Assembly: GCF_025231525.1 (NCBI RefSeq)
Contig: NZ_CP103057.1
Location: forward strand, 2,001,001-2,065,000
Source of the DNA: Sphingomonas endolithica
Lineage (GTDB): Bacteria; Pseudomonadota; Alphaproteobacteria; Sphingomonadales; Sphingomonadaceae
DNA: 64,000 bases
Reading direction: 5' to 3'
Position 1 is the first letter of the stretch. The number at the start of each line of letters is the position of its first letter. The notes beneath the pieces were generated by a model. It saw only the letters and a program-made list of their open reading frames with translations, was not told where the DNA came from and did no database searches. Position numbers and translations under genes: made by a program. Shown piece by piece: positions 43,318 to 51,524 of the stretch.

Positions 43318-44244
43318 ATGTCTGAACAGACCGTCTTGCTGGTGAAACACATGGATCTTCTCGCGCTTGCTGATTTCAATCTCGTCGCCCGGCACGGCGG
43401 CTTCGGAAAAGCCTCGCGTGCTGCGGGGCGGCCCAAGGCGACTCTGTCCCGTCGGGTCGCCGAATTGGAGGCCAGCCTCGACCTGCGCCTGTTCGAGCGC
43501 GGCGCGCGCGCGCTGAAGCTGACTGAGGAAGGACGCGCTCTGTTCGAGCGGACGGGCCAGCTGCTCACTGAACTCGACGAGACCGCCGCCGCGATAGCTT
43601 CGGGCGGGCAAAACCCGCGCGGCAGACTGCGGATTAGCTCGCCGCTGCTGTTCTCGCAAACCGCGATGGGGAAGCTCGCCGCCGGTTTTTCCCTCAAACA
43701 CCCTGACGTCCGGCTCGAGGTCACGACCGAGGACCGCGCTGTCGACATGGTGGAGGAAGCGTACGATCTGGTGATCCGGGTCAACCCGCAGCCAGACGAG
43801 AGCCTTGTCGGGCGGGTGTTCCTCCACGATCGGCTAGTCGTCGTGGCAAGCCCGCAGCTTCCACAGCCGACTGACGGATCGGCGGTTCCGGCGGTGGTGC
43901 GCGGGTCAGCTGAGCAGGCCGAGGTCTGGGACGTGACCGGGCCCACCGCTAAATCCAAGATCTCGGTCACGCCAGTGCTGAGCCTGTCATCGCTCGTCAT
44001 GGTTCGCGACGCTGTCCGGACGGGCGTCGGGGCGGGGCGGCTCCCCATCTCGCTGGTGAGCCATGATCTCGCCGATGGCACGCTCGTTCACTGGGGTGAC
44101 GTGGAGGGGCCAGAAATCGCCTTGTGGACGCTCTATCCGACACGCCGGCTGCTGAGCGCGCGCGTGTCGGCTTTCCTGGGATATCTGAGGGAGGCTTTCC
44201 CCAAGGGAACGCCGGACGAACTTGCTGCCTATCTCGCGAGATAA
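43318..44244 (+). CDS. LysR-family transcriptional regulator
   Basis: A 308-residue LysR protein. DNA-binding part: LADFNLVARHGGFGKASRAA, GRPKATLSRRVAELEASLDL and RLFERGARALKLTEEGRALF. Effector domain: LRISSPLLFSQTAMGKLAAG, FSLKHPDVRLEVTTEDRAVD and MVEEAYDLVIRVNPQPDESL, ending DELAAYLAR. A possible later start is the ATG at 43348 (MDLLALADFNL). Divergent from the NmrA-like gene set and probably its regulator. A decayed relative with a large internal deletion, joining the middle and last residues of such a protein, lies at 59930-60082. Confidence 0.9.
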   Translation: MSEQTVLLVKHMDLLALADFNLVARHGGFGKASRAAGRPKATLSRRVAELEASLDLRLFERGARALKLTEEGRALFERTGQLLTELDETAAAIASGGQNPRGRLRISSPLLFSQTAMGKLAAGFSLKHPDVRLEVTTEDRAVDMVEEAYDLVIRVNPQPDESLVGRVFLHDRLVVVASPQLPQPTDGSAVPAVVRGSAEQAEVWDVTGPTAKSKISVTPVLSLSSLVMVRDAVRTGVGAGRLPISLVSHDLADGTLVHWGDVEGPEIALWTLYPTRRLLSARVSAFLGYLREAFPKGTPDELAAYLAR

Positions 44245-44288
44245 CGGCTCCTCGCCGTGTATTCGAGCCGGAGCCTTTCCCGTGAAGC

Positions 44289-44927
44289 TCAAGCCTCACC
44301 CCAAGCCTGGCGGACCCTTTGTATTGCAGGCCGCGTGAGCAGCCTCTCGTAATGCCGCTGGACGTTGTCTGGCAGCACGATCTTCTGCTTTGGCGTCCAC
44401 CGCTCGACATAGAAAAGTGCTGCGTCGGCTATCGTGAACCGGTCGCCCGCGGCGAAGTCGTGCGAAGCGAGCACCGGATCGAGGATCGCGAAACCTCTTT
44501 CGACCATGTCCCGACCTTGCCGCCTCACACTGTCCGCGCCTACGCCGAGCTTCCCGTGCACAGCGTCCTGAGGCTCGAAAACCTGGGGCGCGAAGATCCT
44601 GGCAAAGCCCTGTCCGTGGATCGTGCCTTCGACATAGGCCATCACCTCGACCGCCCTCGCCTCCTGCGTGGCATCTTCGGGGATCAGGCCCACATTCGGG
44701 GCCTGTCGAGCGATCCAGGTCGCGATCGCGCTGAACTCTGTCAAGACCGAGCCGTCATCGCGCACTAGGGTCGGGACCTTACCCTTGGGATTGATCGCCT
44801 GAAAGGCGGGCTGCCGGGTCTCACCGCCCGCGACGTCTAGCCGCTGGGTTTCGTAGGCCAGACCGGCCTCCTCCAGCAGGATGTGAATACCGATCGCGCA
44901 GCTGCCCGCGCCCCAGAACAGTTTCAT
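44289..44927 (-). CDS. Glutathione S-transferase
   Basis: A 212-residue GST. The ATG complementary to 44925-44927 begins MKLFWGAGSCAIGIHILLEE; the Ser-Cys start of the active-site loop is typical of bacterial beta-type GSTs. The thioredoxin-fold landmark NPKGKVPTLVRDDGSVLTEF supplies the cis-Pro and the Glu-Ser-like gamma-Glu site (TEFSAI). The C-terminal helical domain has FTIADAALFYVERW. It conjugates or reduces electrophiles with glutathione. It follows the HSL-type hydrolase gene with one base between them, so both form one transcription unit, divergent from a LysR gene at 45970. Confidence 0.9.
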   Translation of the reverse strand: MKLFWGAGSCAIGIHILLEEAGLAYETQRLDVAGGETRQPAFQAINPKGKVPTLVRDDGSVLTEFSAIATWIARQAPNVGLIPEDATQEARAVEVMAYVEGTIHGQGFARIFAPQVFEPQDAVHGKLGVGADSVRRQGRDMVERGFAILDPVLASHDFAAGDRFTIADAALFYVERWTPKQKIVLPDNVQRHYERLLTRPAIQRVRQAWGEA

Positions 44928-44928
44928 G

Positions 44929-45846
44929 TCAGGACCCCTTCCCGGTGCCAAGCACGCCGCGCAGAAAGGCCCCCACGCCGTCCAACGCCTCCGGTGCGGC
45001 CTTCAACATGCCGATGTTGGCGGGGAAGACGTGGATCATGCCTTTCCAGACATGTACATCGCACGGGGGCTGATGCGCGGCATCCGCGAGCGCCTGGAAG
45101 CGAAGCGTGTCGTCGAGCAGCACCTCGTCGTCACCCACGTCGATGCGGATCGGAGGCAGGTTCGCCAGTTCGCCCGCCATGGCGTTGGTGCGCCGGTCAC
45201 TCGGGTCGCCACCGGAGAAATACTGGTCGACCGCCTGTTGCAGCGCTGCTCGCGACAGGATCGGATCGACCGCGGCACGGCTCTCCATCGTCGCGCCGGA
45301 AAGCGACAGATCGATCCATGGCGAGAGGACAGCGGCACCGACCGCTCGCGTCGTCGCTCCTGAGGCCAGCACCGCCAGCCCCAGCCCTCCGCCTGCCGAG
45401 TCACCGGCCACGGCTACGGTATCGAAGCCCTCGGCCTGCATCCCGTCCAACGCCCGGCACGCATCGTCGAAGGCGGCGGGAAACGGATGTTCGGGCGCCA
45501 GCCGATAGTCGGCGACGAAGGTCGCTGCGTTGGCGCGGAACGCGATCTGGCTCGCGAGGCCCCGATAGGCAGTTGCCGAACCGATGACGTAGCAGCCACC
45601 GTGCAGGTAGAGGATAGCCTTCCCTGGCACTGACCCCGACGGGACACACCACCAGCCCGGCACTCCATCGATCTGACCGGCAGCCCATTCCACGCCTTCC
45701 GGAGCCGGCGTTTTCGCCATCAGCTCGTCGTAACCCGGTCGACCTTCCGGAGCGATCGAAGGAGCGGCGGACAGTGCCATGAAGCCGCGCATCGCGACCA
45801 TCGCCGCCCGGTCCGCAAGGTGCTCGTCGTGGCGAGTGACGGTCAT
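44929..45846 (-). CDS. Alpha/beta hydrolase, HSL-type
   Basis: A 305-residue HSL-family esterase. The oxyanion motif reads HGGC rather than HGGG (AILYLHGGCYVIGSATAYRG), followed by ADYRLAPEHPFPAAFDDACR, the nucleophile in VAVAGDSAGGGLGLAVLA, the Asp in IRIDVGDDEVLLDD and the His in WKGMIHVFPANI. The fourth oxyanion residue is normally Gly, but Cys is tolerated in some members. It is the first gene of a pair with GST. Substrates of this group are short-chain esters or lactones; the actual one is unknown. A LysR gene lies divergently 123 bases upstream. Confidence 0.88.
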   Translation of the reverse strand: MTVTRHDEHLADRAAMVAMRGFMALSAAPSIAPEGRPGYDELMAKTPAPEGVEWAAGQIDGVPGWWCVPSGSVPGKAILYLHGGCYVIGSATAYRGLASQIAFRANAATFVADYRLAPEHPFPAAFDDACRALDGMQAEGFDTVAVAGDSAGGGLGLAVLASGATTRAVGAAVLSPWIDLSLSGATMESRAAVDPILSRAALQQAVDQYFSGGDPSDRRTNAMAGELANLPPIRIDVGDDEVLLDDTLRFQALADAAHQPPCDVHVWKGMIHVFPANIGMLKAAPEALDGVGAFLRGVLGTGKGS

Positions 45847-45928
45847 CCGGTTGTCTCCTTCCGAGGAGCGACGCGCCCCTGATCGACTGCTTAACGGTCA
45901 TACTCCGGGATGTATCGAGGCCCCGACC

Positions 45929-45943
45929 GAGATACAGTGTCTC
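45929..45943. promoter_or_regulatory. Candidate LysR operator
   Basis: GAGATACAGTGTCTC, a 15-base near-perfect dyad (6 of 7 arm bases match), lies between the divergent hydrolase/GST unit and the LysR gene, 27 bases before the LysR start. A second loose dyad, ATAC...GTAT, lies just upstream near 45900-45914. Operator function is inferred from position. Confidence 0.45.
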
Positions 45944-45969
45944 CAAACGGGGACAATGAAGGCCCATTT

Positions 45970-46881
45970 ATGATAGACGTCGATGACTTGAGGGCGTTCC
46001 AGAAGGTCGCAACTCTGCTGAGTTTTTCGGAGGCGGGACGCGTTCTATCCGTACGGAAATCGGCTATCAGTCGCTCGATCCAGCGGATGGAAGCGCTCCT
46101 TGGCGTCCGTCTGTTCGAACGCACGACGCGTGAGGTCGCGTTGACCGACGCGGGTCGCGCGCTGCTCAGCCGGGTAGGCGACATCGTTAACCGTGTCGAT
46201 GAGGTGGTGGACCTCGCCGCCAGTCTGGGGTCTCATCCAAGTGGAAGGTTGAGGCTGACCGCCGGGATTGGATTCGGCATCGAGGTTCTGACCGAACTTC
46301 TACCGAAATTCTCGCGTGCCTTTCCGGATATTGAAATATTCCTTGATCTGACGAGCCGGTCTGTCGACCTCGTCGTTGAGCAGGTCGACGTCGCCTTCAG
46401 GATGGGACCGATGATGGACTCGACCTTGGTGGCGACCCGGCTCGGTGCGATCGGATGCATGCTGTGCGCGGCACCGGCCTATCTCGAGCAGCGTGGCAGG
46501 CCGAAGTCGCTCGAGGAGTTGCGCACGCACGATCTGCTCGCCAGTCCCCGTCAGGACGGCCTTCCCCGACGTTGGCGCCTTAGCGACAGAGACGGCGTCG
46601 AGCACCAGTTCGACGCGACCGCACGGCTGACGGCGAACGATCCGCACGCGATCCACGCGATGGTGCTCAACGGCGCCGGCATCGCCGCGACGGCGAAATA
46701 TCTCGCCCTGCCGGAGATCGAGCGCGGCAATCTGGTGCACATTCTGCCGGACTGGAGCGTGCCGGCCGTGGACGTCAGCCTGGTCATGCCGGCGGGCCGG
46801 GAGCGCAGCCCAGCCGCCCGCGTCTTCGTCGATTTCGTCCGAAAGTGGGCGGCGGACGATGCTCGCTGGTTCGAAGCATAA
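45970..46881 (+). CDS. LysR-family transcriptional regulator
   Basis: A 303-residue LysR protein. I take the ATG at 45970 (MIDVDDLRAFQKVATLLSFS); the open frame extends to 45910 without a ribosome site. DNA-binding part: EAGRVLSVRKSAISRSIQRM and EALLGVRLFERTTREVALTD. Effector domain: LRLTAGIGFGIEVLTELLPK, FLDLTSRSVDLVVEQVDVAF and MGPMMDSTLVATRLG. It is divergent from the hydrolase/GST unit and probably regulates it. It also converges on the LysR gene at 47007, with no gene between them. Confidence 0.9.
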   Translation: MIDVDDLRAFQKVATLLSFSEAGRVLSVRKSAISRSIQRMEALLGVRLFERTTREVALTDAGRALLSRVGDIVNRVDEVVDLAASLGSHPSGRLRLTAGIGFGIEVLTELLPKFSRAFPDIEIFLDLTSRSVDLVVEQVDVAFRMGPMMDSTLVATRLGAIGCMLCAAPAYLEQRGRPKSLEELRTHDLLASPRQDGLPRRWRLSDRDGVEHQFDATARLTANDPHAIHAMVLNGAGIAATAKYLALPEIERGNLVHILPDWSVPAVDVSLVMPAGRERSPAARVFVDFVRKWAADDARWFEA

Positions 46882-47006
46882 TATGCTGAGAACGACTACA
46901 CCGCAGACTTGCGACAATTCGTCGCACATACGCGCGGGACGGGCTCGACGGCGTGCGCATCGTCCATTGGCAGTAGAAGGATGACGGCTGCAAGGGTGAT
47001 GGCGTC

Positions 47007-47930
47007 TCAGGTATCAGCAAAGGCGTCACTGTAGAGACCCCCGACGATTGCCCGCAGCCAGCGTTGCGCGGGATGCGTATCGTTGCGGCGGTGCCACGCC
47101 AGCATGAAGGGAACGGGGCCAAGATCAAGCGGAGGCGCAAGGACGCATAGGTCGTCTTCGTGCCCCGAGGCGCTGACGACCCCGGCCATCAACGTCGCAA
47201 TCATGTCCGACCGGGCGATCAGCGACGGCGCGGCATACATTTGCGGGAGGGTGAGCGAGACGCGGCGCTTCAGTCCACGATTCGCTAGGGCGGCATCGAC
47301 AATGCCAAACCGTTCATTTTCTGGAGAGACCAGCAGGTGGGACAGCGCGAGAAATGCCGAGAGGTCGAGCGGGACGCCCGTTGCGGGATGACCGCGACGA
47401 AGGACGCACACAAATCGCTCCTCGAAGAGCGGGCGGATGAGGATGCGTGCCGTCGGGTTCGTAGGCGGAACGCCAACCGCCATGTCAACCTCGCCGGCAT
47501 CGAGCATCACGACCGCGTCATCGCGCGCCGTGAAGCTGCGGATGCGCAGAACGATCGCCGGCGCCACTTCCGTCAGCCGCTCGACCAATCGCGGGAGCAG
47601 GACGTGAGCCGGATGCTCGGACAAACCGAGCGTGAAGACCGCCGTTGACGTATTTGGCTCGAAGGTTTGCGTGAACGCCAGCGTCCGCTCGATCTCCGCC
47701 AGGGCACGCCCGAGCGGTTCGGCCAAATCGAGAGCGCGGGGCGTGGGTTGCAACCCGGACGGCGCGCGCACGAACAACTCGTCGCCGAACAATGCCCGCA
47801 ACCGGGACAGCGCGGCGCTCATCGCCGGCTGAGTGCGACCAATGCGCGCTCCGGCCCGCGTCACGTTTCGCTCCGTGATCAACGCGTCGAACGCTACTAG
47901 CAGGTTCAAGTCGATCCCATGCATATCCAT
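47007..47930 (-). CDS. LysR-family transcriptional regulator, NodD-like
   Basis: A 307-residue LysR protein of the NodD/SyrM-like subgroup, different from the other LysR genes here. It starts about MDMHGIDLNLLVAFDALITE, with the helix-turn-helix in ARIGRTQPAMSAALSRLRAL and FGDELFVRAPSGLQPTPRAL. The effector domain has FTLGLSEHPAHVLLPRLVER, VVMLDAGEVDMAVGVPP and PVFEER-like strands. It is divergent from a four-gene plus-strand operon (SnoaL-like, MDR, two SDRs), which it probably controls. The intergenic region is 87 bases to the chosen SnoaL start. Confidence 0.9.
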   Translation of the reverse strand: MDMHGIDLNLLVAFDALITERNVTRAGARIGRTQPAMSAALSRLRALFGDELFVRAPSGLQPTPRALDLAEPLGRALAEIERTLAFTQTFEPNTSTAVFTLGLSEHPAHVLLPRLVERLTEVAPAIVLRIRSFTARDDAVVMLDAGEVDMAVGVPPTNPTARILIRPLFEERFVCVLRRGHPATGVPLDLSAFLALSHLLVSPENERFGIVDAALANRGLKRRVSLTLPQMYAAPSLIARSDMIATLMAGVVSASGHEDDLCVLAPPLDLGPVPFMLAWHRRNDTHPAQRWLRAIVGGLYSDAFADT

Positions 47931-48017
47931 GCGGTGGATGATTACACATACCAACTATCGATTTCAACAATGTCGCCGCTGCGCCCATCTTCTGCCCACA
48001 CGATGAGGAGAACGCAT

Positions 48018-48473
48018 GTGAACGACGATCGAACAAACCGCATCGACATGTCCGACGGAGTCGGCGCGACGCTGAACACCTTTTACCGGGCCTTTGCAGG
48101 AGAACCGGACCTGCTCGATCAGGTGGTGACGGCCGACTGGCAAGACATTCCGCTTCTGCCCGGCCAAGGCACCGGCCCCGAGGGCATCAAGCCAATGATC
48201 CGCGCCTTCAAGCAGGCGATCCCGGACCTCTCGATCATCATTCACGACGTTATCGTCGATGGCGATCGCGTCGGCGTGCGCGGTGCCATGACCGGCACGC
48301 ATACAGGCGAATGGTTCAGCCTAGCACCCACGGGCCGTGCCTTCTCCGTCACCCTGCACGAGTTCCACCGGATCGAAAGCGGACGGATTACCCACACCTG
48401 GCATCTGGAGGACTGGTTCGGCTGGCTGAACCAGGTCGGCGCCTGGCCGCTCAACAAGAAGGACGCATCATGA
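48018..48473 (+). CDS. SnoaL-like ester cyclase-type protein
   Basis: A 151-residue SnoaL-like protein of the NTF2 fold. The GTG at 48018 has GAGGAG about 7 bases upstream; an in-frame ATG at 48003 and others upstream lack that site. Landmarks are TLNTFYRAFAGEPDLLDQVV, TADWQDIPLLPGQGTGPEGI, MIRAFKQAIPDLSIIIHDVI, VDGDRVGVRGAMTGTHTGEW and HEFHRIESGRITHTWHLEDW. Such proteins act as polyketide cyclases, isomerases or simple binding proteins; the substrate is unknown. Its stop overlaps the next gene (ATGA), so it opens a coupled operon. Confidence 0.85.
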   Translation: MNDDRTNRIDMSDGVGATLNTFYRAFAGEPDLLDQVVTADWQDIPLLPGQGTGPEGIKPMIRAFKQAIPDLSIIIHDVIVDGDRVGVRGAMTGTHTGEWFSLAPTGRAFSVTLHEFHRIESGRITHTWHLEDWFGWLNQVGAWPLNKKDAS

Positions 48474-49399
48474 ACGCCGTACGCATTTCCGCCTACCGGG
48501 CTCTGCCCGCCGTCCAGGACGTTCTCGCTCCGGTGGTCGGCGCAGGGGACATCCTGGTCCGTGTCGAGGCGGCTGGGCTCAACCCCCTCGATGTGAAGAT
48601 CCAGCAGGGCTTCATGCACGACTTCTTCCCTGTCGTGTTCCCGTATACGCTCGGAACCGACCTTTCGGGCACCATCGAGCAGATCGGGCCCAATGTGACA
48701 GGCTGGAGCATTGGCGACAAGATCGTCGCCCGCACCGACCCGCCTGCAGGCGGCGCTCTCGCCGAGCTCGCGGCGGTTCCGGCCACCCATCTGGCCAAAC
48801 TGCCTGCGAACGTGTCGTTCGAGCAGGCAGCCGGTGTTCCCACAGTTGCCGGCACGGCATGGCAGGCACTTTTCGAGATCGCAGGCCTTCGGTCCGGTCA
48901 GACCGTACTGATCCATGCAGGCGCCGGCGGCGTTGGCAGCTTCGCCATTCAGCTCGCTCGCAATGCAGGAGCGCGTGTGATTGCAACCGCCTCAGGCGAC
49001 GGCATCGCAACTGCTCGTCGCCTGGGGGCGGATCAGGTCATCGACTACAAGGCGCATGCGTTCGATGAATTGGTGTCGGATGTCGATGTCGTTCTGGACA
49101 CGATCGGTGGCGAGACCCAGCAACGTTCGTTCGGGGTTCTTCGCCGCGGAGGTTACCTCGCTTCGACCGCATCCCCGCCCGACGAGGCGCTGGCCAAGGC
49201 ACATGGAGTGGGTGCCAGCTTCATTTTTCATCAATCGGACGCCCCACGCCTGACGATGCTACTTGATCAGGTGGCTGCGGGTGATCTCGCGGTGCTGATC
49301 GATCGGACCCTCCCGATGGACCGCTTCGACGAGGCGTTCGCACGCCAGGCTTCGGGCCGCGCCCAGGGCAAAATCATTGTGAAAGGATACGCATCATGA
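48470..49399 (+). CDS. NADP-dependent oxidoreductase, zinc-independent MDR
   Basis: A 309-residue quinone-oxidoreductase-like protein. Landmarks are ILVRVEAAGLNPLDVKIQQG, FPYTLGTDLSGTIEQIGPNV, the nucleotide loop VLIHAGAGGVGSFAIQLARN, GADQVIDYKAHAFDELVSDV, VVLDTIGGETQQRSFGVL, and the end RAQGKIIVKGY. No zinc-binding Cys are evident. It starts within the SnoaL stop and ends within the start of the SDR gene (ATGA on both sides), so the three are translationally coupled. It is a different MDR from that at 36736. Substrate probably an enone or quinone; this is family knowledge only. Confidence 0.9.
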   Translation: MNAVRISAYRALPAVQDVLAPVVGAGDILVRVEAAGLNPLDVKIQQGFMHDFFPVVFPYTLGTDLSGTIEQIGPNVTGWSIGDKIVARTDPPAGGALAELAAVPATHLAKLPANVSFEQAAGVPTVAGTAWQALFEIAGLRSGQTVLIHAGAGGVGSFAIQLARNAGARVIATASGDGIATARRLGADQVIDYKAHAFDELVSDVDVVLDTIGGETQQRSFGVLRRGGYLASTASPPDEALAKAHGVGASFIFHQSDAPRLTMLLDQVAAGDLAVLIDRTLPMDRFDEAFARQASGRAQGKIIVKGYAS

Positions 49400-50136
49400 A
49401 GGGTGAACAGCAGCGCGCCGCAATCGTCACCGGCGCTTCACATGGCATCGGCGCCGCGGTTGCTGAACGGCTCGCGCAAGACGGGTTCGCAGTGGTGGTC
49501 AACTATTCGTCTGGCAGCGACCAGGCGGACGCGCTCGTCGCGCAGATCGAGGCTGTCGGCGGCAAGGCGATTGCCGTCAAGGCGGACGTATCCGATCCAG
49601 CGGCGGTCAGGGCGGTCTTCGATGCCGCCGAGGAGGCCTTCGGCGGGGTCGACGTGCTCGTTAACAACGCCGGCGTCATGCGGCTGACGCCGATAGCCGA
49701 GGCGGATGATGACGCGTTCGACACGACGATCGCGGTCAATCTGAAGGGCGCGTTCAACGGCCTGCGCGAGGGTGCCCGGCGATTGCGGGACGGTGGCCGC
49801 ATCGTCAGCTTTTCGTCAAGCGTGGTCGGGCTCTACCAGCCGACTTACGCGCTCTATGCCGCCACCAAGGCCGGCATCGAGGCAATGACGCACATCGTCG
49901 CAAAGGAACTCGGGGGCCGCCGCATAACCGTCAACGCGGTTGCACCAGGACCGGTCGATACGGCGCTGTTCACCAAAGGCAAGGAGCAGGCGCAGATCGA
50001 TGCGATCAAGAAGATGAACCCGCTCGGCCGGCTCGGCGAACCGGAGGACATAGCGCGCGTCGTCTCGTTCCTGGCCGGCCCGGACGGCGGCTGGATCAAC
50101 GGCCAGGTGTTGCGCGCGAACGGAGGAGTGATCTGA
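49396..50136 (+). CDS. SDR family oxidoreductase, FabG-like
   Basis: A 246-residue classical SDR. Landmarks are AAIVTGASHGIGAAVAERLA (cofactor loop), NYSSGSDQAD, which suggests NADP preference, VLVNNAGVMRLTPIA, the catalytic Ser in RIVSFSSSVVGLYQPTYALY, the Tyr-Lys in ALYAATKAGIEAMTH, and the end GPDGGWINGQVLRANGGVI. Coupled to the MDR gene upstream and 1 base from the next SDR gene. FabG-like SDRs reduce 3-oxo or related carbonyl groups; the actual substrate is unknown. Confidence 0.92.
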   Translation: MKGEQQRAAIVTGASHGIGAAVAERLAQDGFAVVVNYSSGSDQADALVAQIEAVGGKAIAVKADVSDPAAVRAVFDAAEEAFGGVDVLVNNAGVMRLTPIAEADDDAFDTTIAVNLKGAFNGLREGARRLRDGGRIVSFSSSVVGLYQPTYALYAATKAGIEAMTHIVAKELGGRRITVNAVAPGPVDTALFTKGKEQAQIDAIKKMNPLGRLGEPEDIARVVSFLAGPDGGWINGQVLRANGGVI

Positions 50137-50137
50137 C

Positions 50138-51037
50138 ATGGCAAAAGTAATTCTCATCACCGGAGCGTCGAGCGGGTTCGGCGAGATGACTGCCTATCGG
50201 CTGGCCGATGCGGGTCACATTGTCTACGCCTCGATGCGGACGCCTGCTGATGACAAGGTCGAGCAGGCCCGAGCGTACTCGGTCAAGCATGACGTCGACG
50301 TTCGCACGGTCGCTCTCGATGTACAGGATCAGGCATCAGTCGACGCTGCGGTTGCCCACGTCCTCGCTGAACAAGGCCGTATCGACGTGCTCGTCCAGAA
50401 CGCAGGCCACATGGCGTTTGGTCCAGCCGAGGCGTTCACGCCTGACCAGTTCGCGCTGCTTTACGACATCAACGTCATCGGCCCCCAGCGGCTCAATCGC
50501 TCGGCTTTACCACACATGCGGACAGCGGGCGGCGAGCCACTGATCGTCTGGGTTGGCTCGACCAGCACGCGCGGGGGTACACCGCCTTATCTTGCGCCGT
50601 ACTTCGCGGCCAAGGCGGCGATGGACTCGCTTGCGATCAGCTATGCCGGTGAGCTCGCGCGCTGGGGAGTGGAAACCGTCATTGCTTCGCCAGGCGTCTA
50701 TACCAGTGGCACCAACCACTTTGCTCATGCCGCCCAACCCGGCGACCTGGATCGCTATGACGAATATGAGAAAGGCCCAACCCGCGAGCTTACAGAACAG
50801 GCGAAGCAGGCCGACCTCAAAAGTGTGCCCGAAACCGCCGATCCAGCTGACGTCGCGCGGGCGATCGTCGAGGTCGTGGCCATGCCTTACGGCAGCCGGC
50901 CGCTTCGCATCACAATAGACCCTGCCGATGGCGGCGCAGACGAACTCAACAAGCTAGGGGACCGGGTCCGCGCCGGCTATCTGGAGCATGCAGGACTCGG
51001 TGACCTGCTCCACCCGACCCGGAGCTCCGACAGGTAG
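50138..51037 (+). CDS. SDR family oxidoreductase
   Basis: A 299-residue SDR. It starts MAKVILITGASSGFGEMTAY with the cofactor loop. The NAG motif reads QNAG (VLVQNAGHMAFGPAEAF), the Ser is in VWVGSTSTRGGTPPYLAPYF and the Tyr-Lys in APYFAAKAAMDSLAIS, where Tyr is followed by Phe-Ala-Ala-Lys. The tail of about 50 residues after IASPGVYTSGTNHF is longer than in FabG-like enzymes, as in DhaD/serine-dehydrogenase-like members. It is the last gene of the coupled operon SnoaL-MDR-SDR-SDR, controlled probably by the divergent NodD-like LysR. Confidence 0.88.
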   Translation: MAKVILITGASSGFGEMTAYRLADAGHIVYASMRTPADDKVEQARAYSVKHDVDVRTVALDVQDQASVDAAVAHVLAEQGRIDVLVQNAGHMAFGPAEAFTPDQFALLYDINVIGPQRLNRSALPHMRTAGGEPLIVWVGSTSTRGGTPPYLAPYFAAKAAMDSLAISYAGELARWGVETVIASPGVYTSGTNHFAHAAQPGDLDRYDEYEKGPTRELTEQAKQADLKSVPETADPADVARAIVEVVAMPYGSRPLRITIDPADGGADELNKLGDRVRAGYLEHAGLGDLLHPTRSSDR

Positions 51038-51077
51038 GCTTCGAACAGCAATCCGTATCTGAAAAGTTAGCGGAGCA

Positions 51078-51434
51078 ATGCTCCGCTTAATATGGAAGGT
51101 GCTACGTCCCATGTCCAGTTATGACACCGCAAATAACGGCGCTGGCGTGTCCTTGGGAAGGGCGGTGTTGTCGGTCGCGCCGCGCGACGCTTATGATCTG
51201 AGTCCCTCGCCCAAGGCGCTGTTCACAGCGTTCGGTAAGCATGCCCCCTCGGTGGCATTCCCGGTTACGAAGCACACGACGACCGACGAACGCTCCGAGA
51301 GCGTGGCTGCGATCCAGCGCCTCTCGACTGCCTTCCTGCGCAGCGCTCTTTATGCCGGCGACTCCCCTTGGCGCGAGGCGGTTGCCACACTCGCCGCTGA
51401 GATGGCGCCAGAAGGCAGCATCGAAGCAAAGTAG
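51078..51434 (+). pseudogene. Possible C-terminal remnant of an alpha/beta hydrolase
   Basis: A 118-residue frame with the first 11 residues doubtful (a later ATG at 51111 begins MSSYDTANNGAG). The second half, HTTTDERSESVAAIQRLSTA, then FLRSALYAGDSPWREAV, recalls the C-terminal segment of PAF-acetylhydrolase/chlorophyllase-like alpha/beta hydrolases, where TTDE... and LRS.LY..D.AW follow the catalytic His. If this is right, the nucleophile half is missing. The gene follows the SDR operon by 40 bases and may be transcribed with it. If the resemblance is wrong it is simply a hypothetical protein. Confidence 0.4.
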
Positions 51435-51524
51435 GCCCGTCCACCCTCTCTGCACACCCGCACCCTACCCACACACGGTCTTTATCGCTTGGGGGCCTCA
51501 TCCTCGACCACCACAGGAGTTTGC

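Noticed and set aside
43246..43827. N-terminal extension of the NmrA-like protein
   Set aside because: The extension is antisense to a well-supported LysR gene, and the dinucleotide-binding motif begins exactly at the ATG at 43245.
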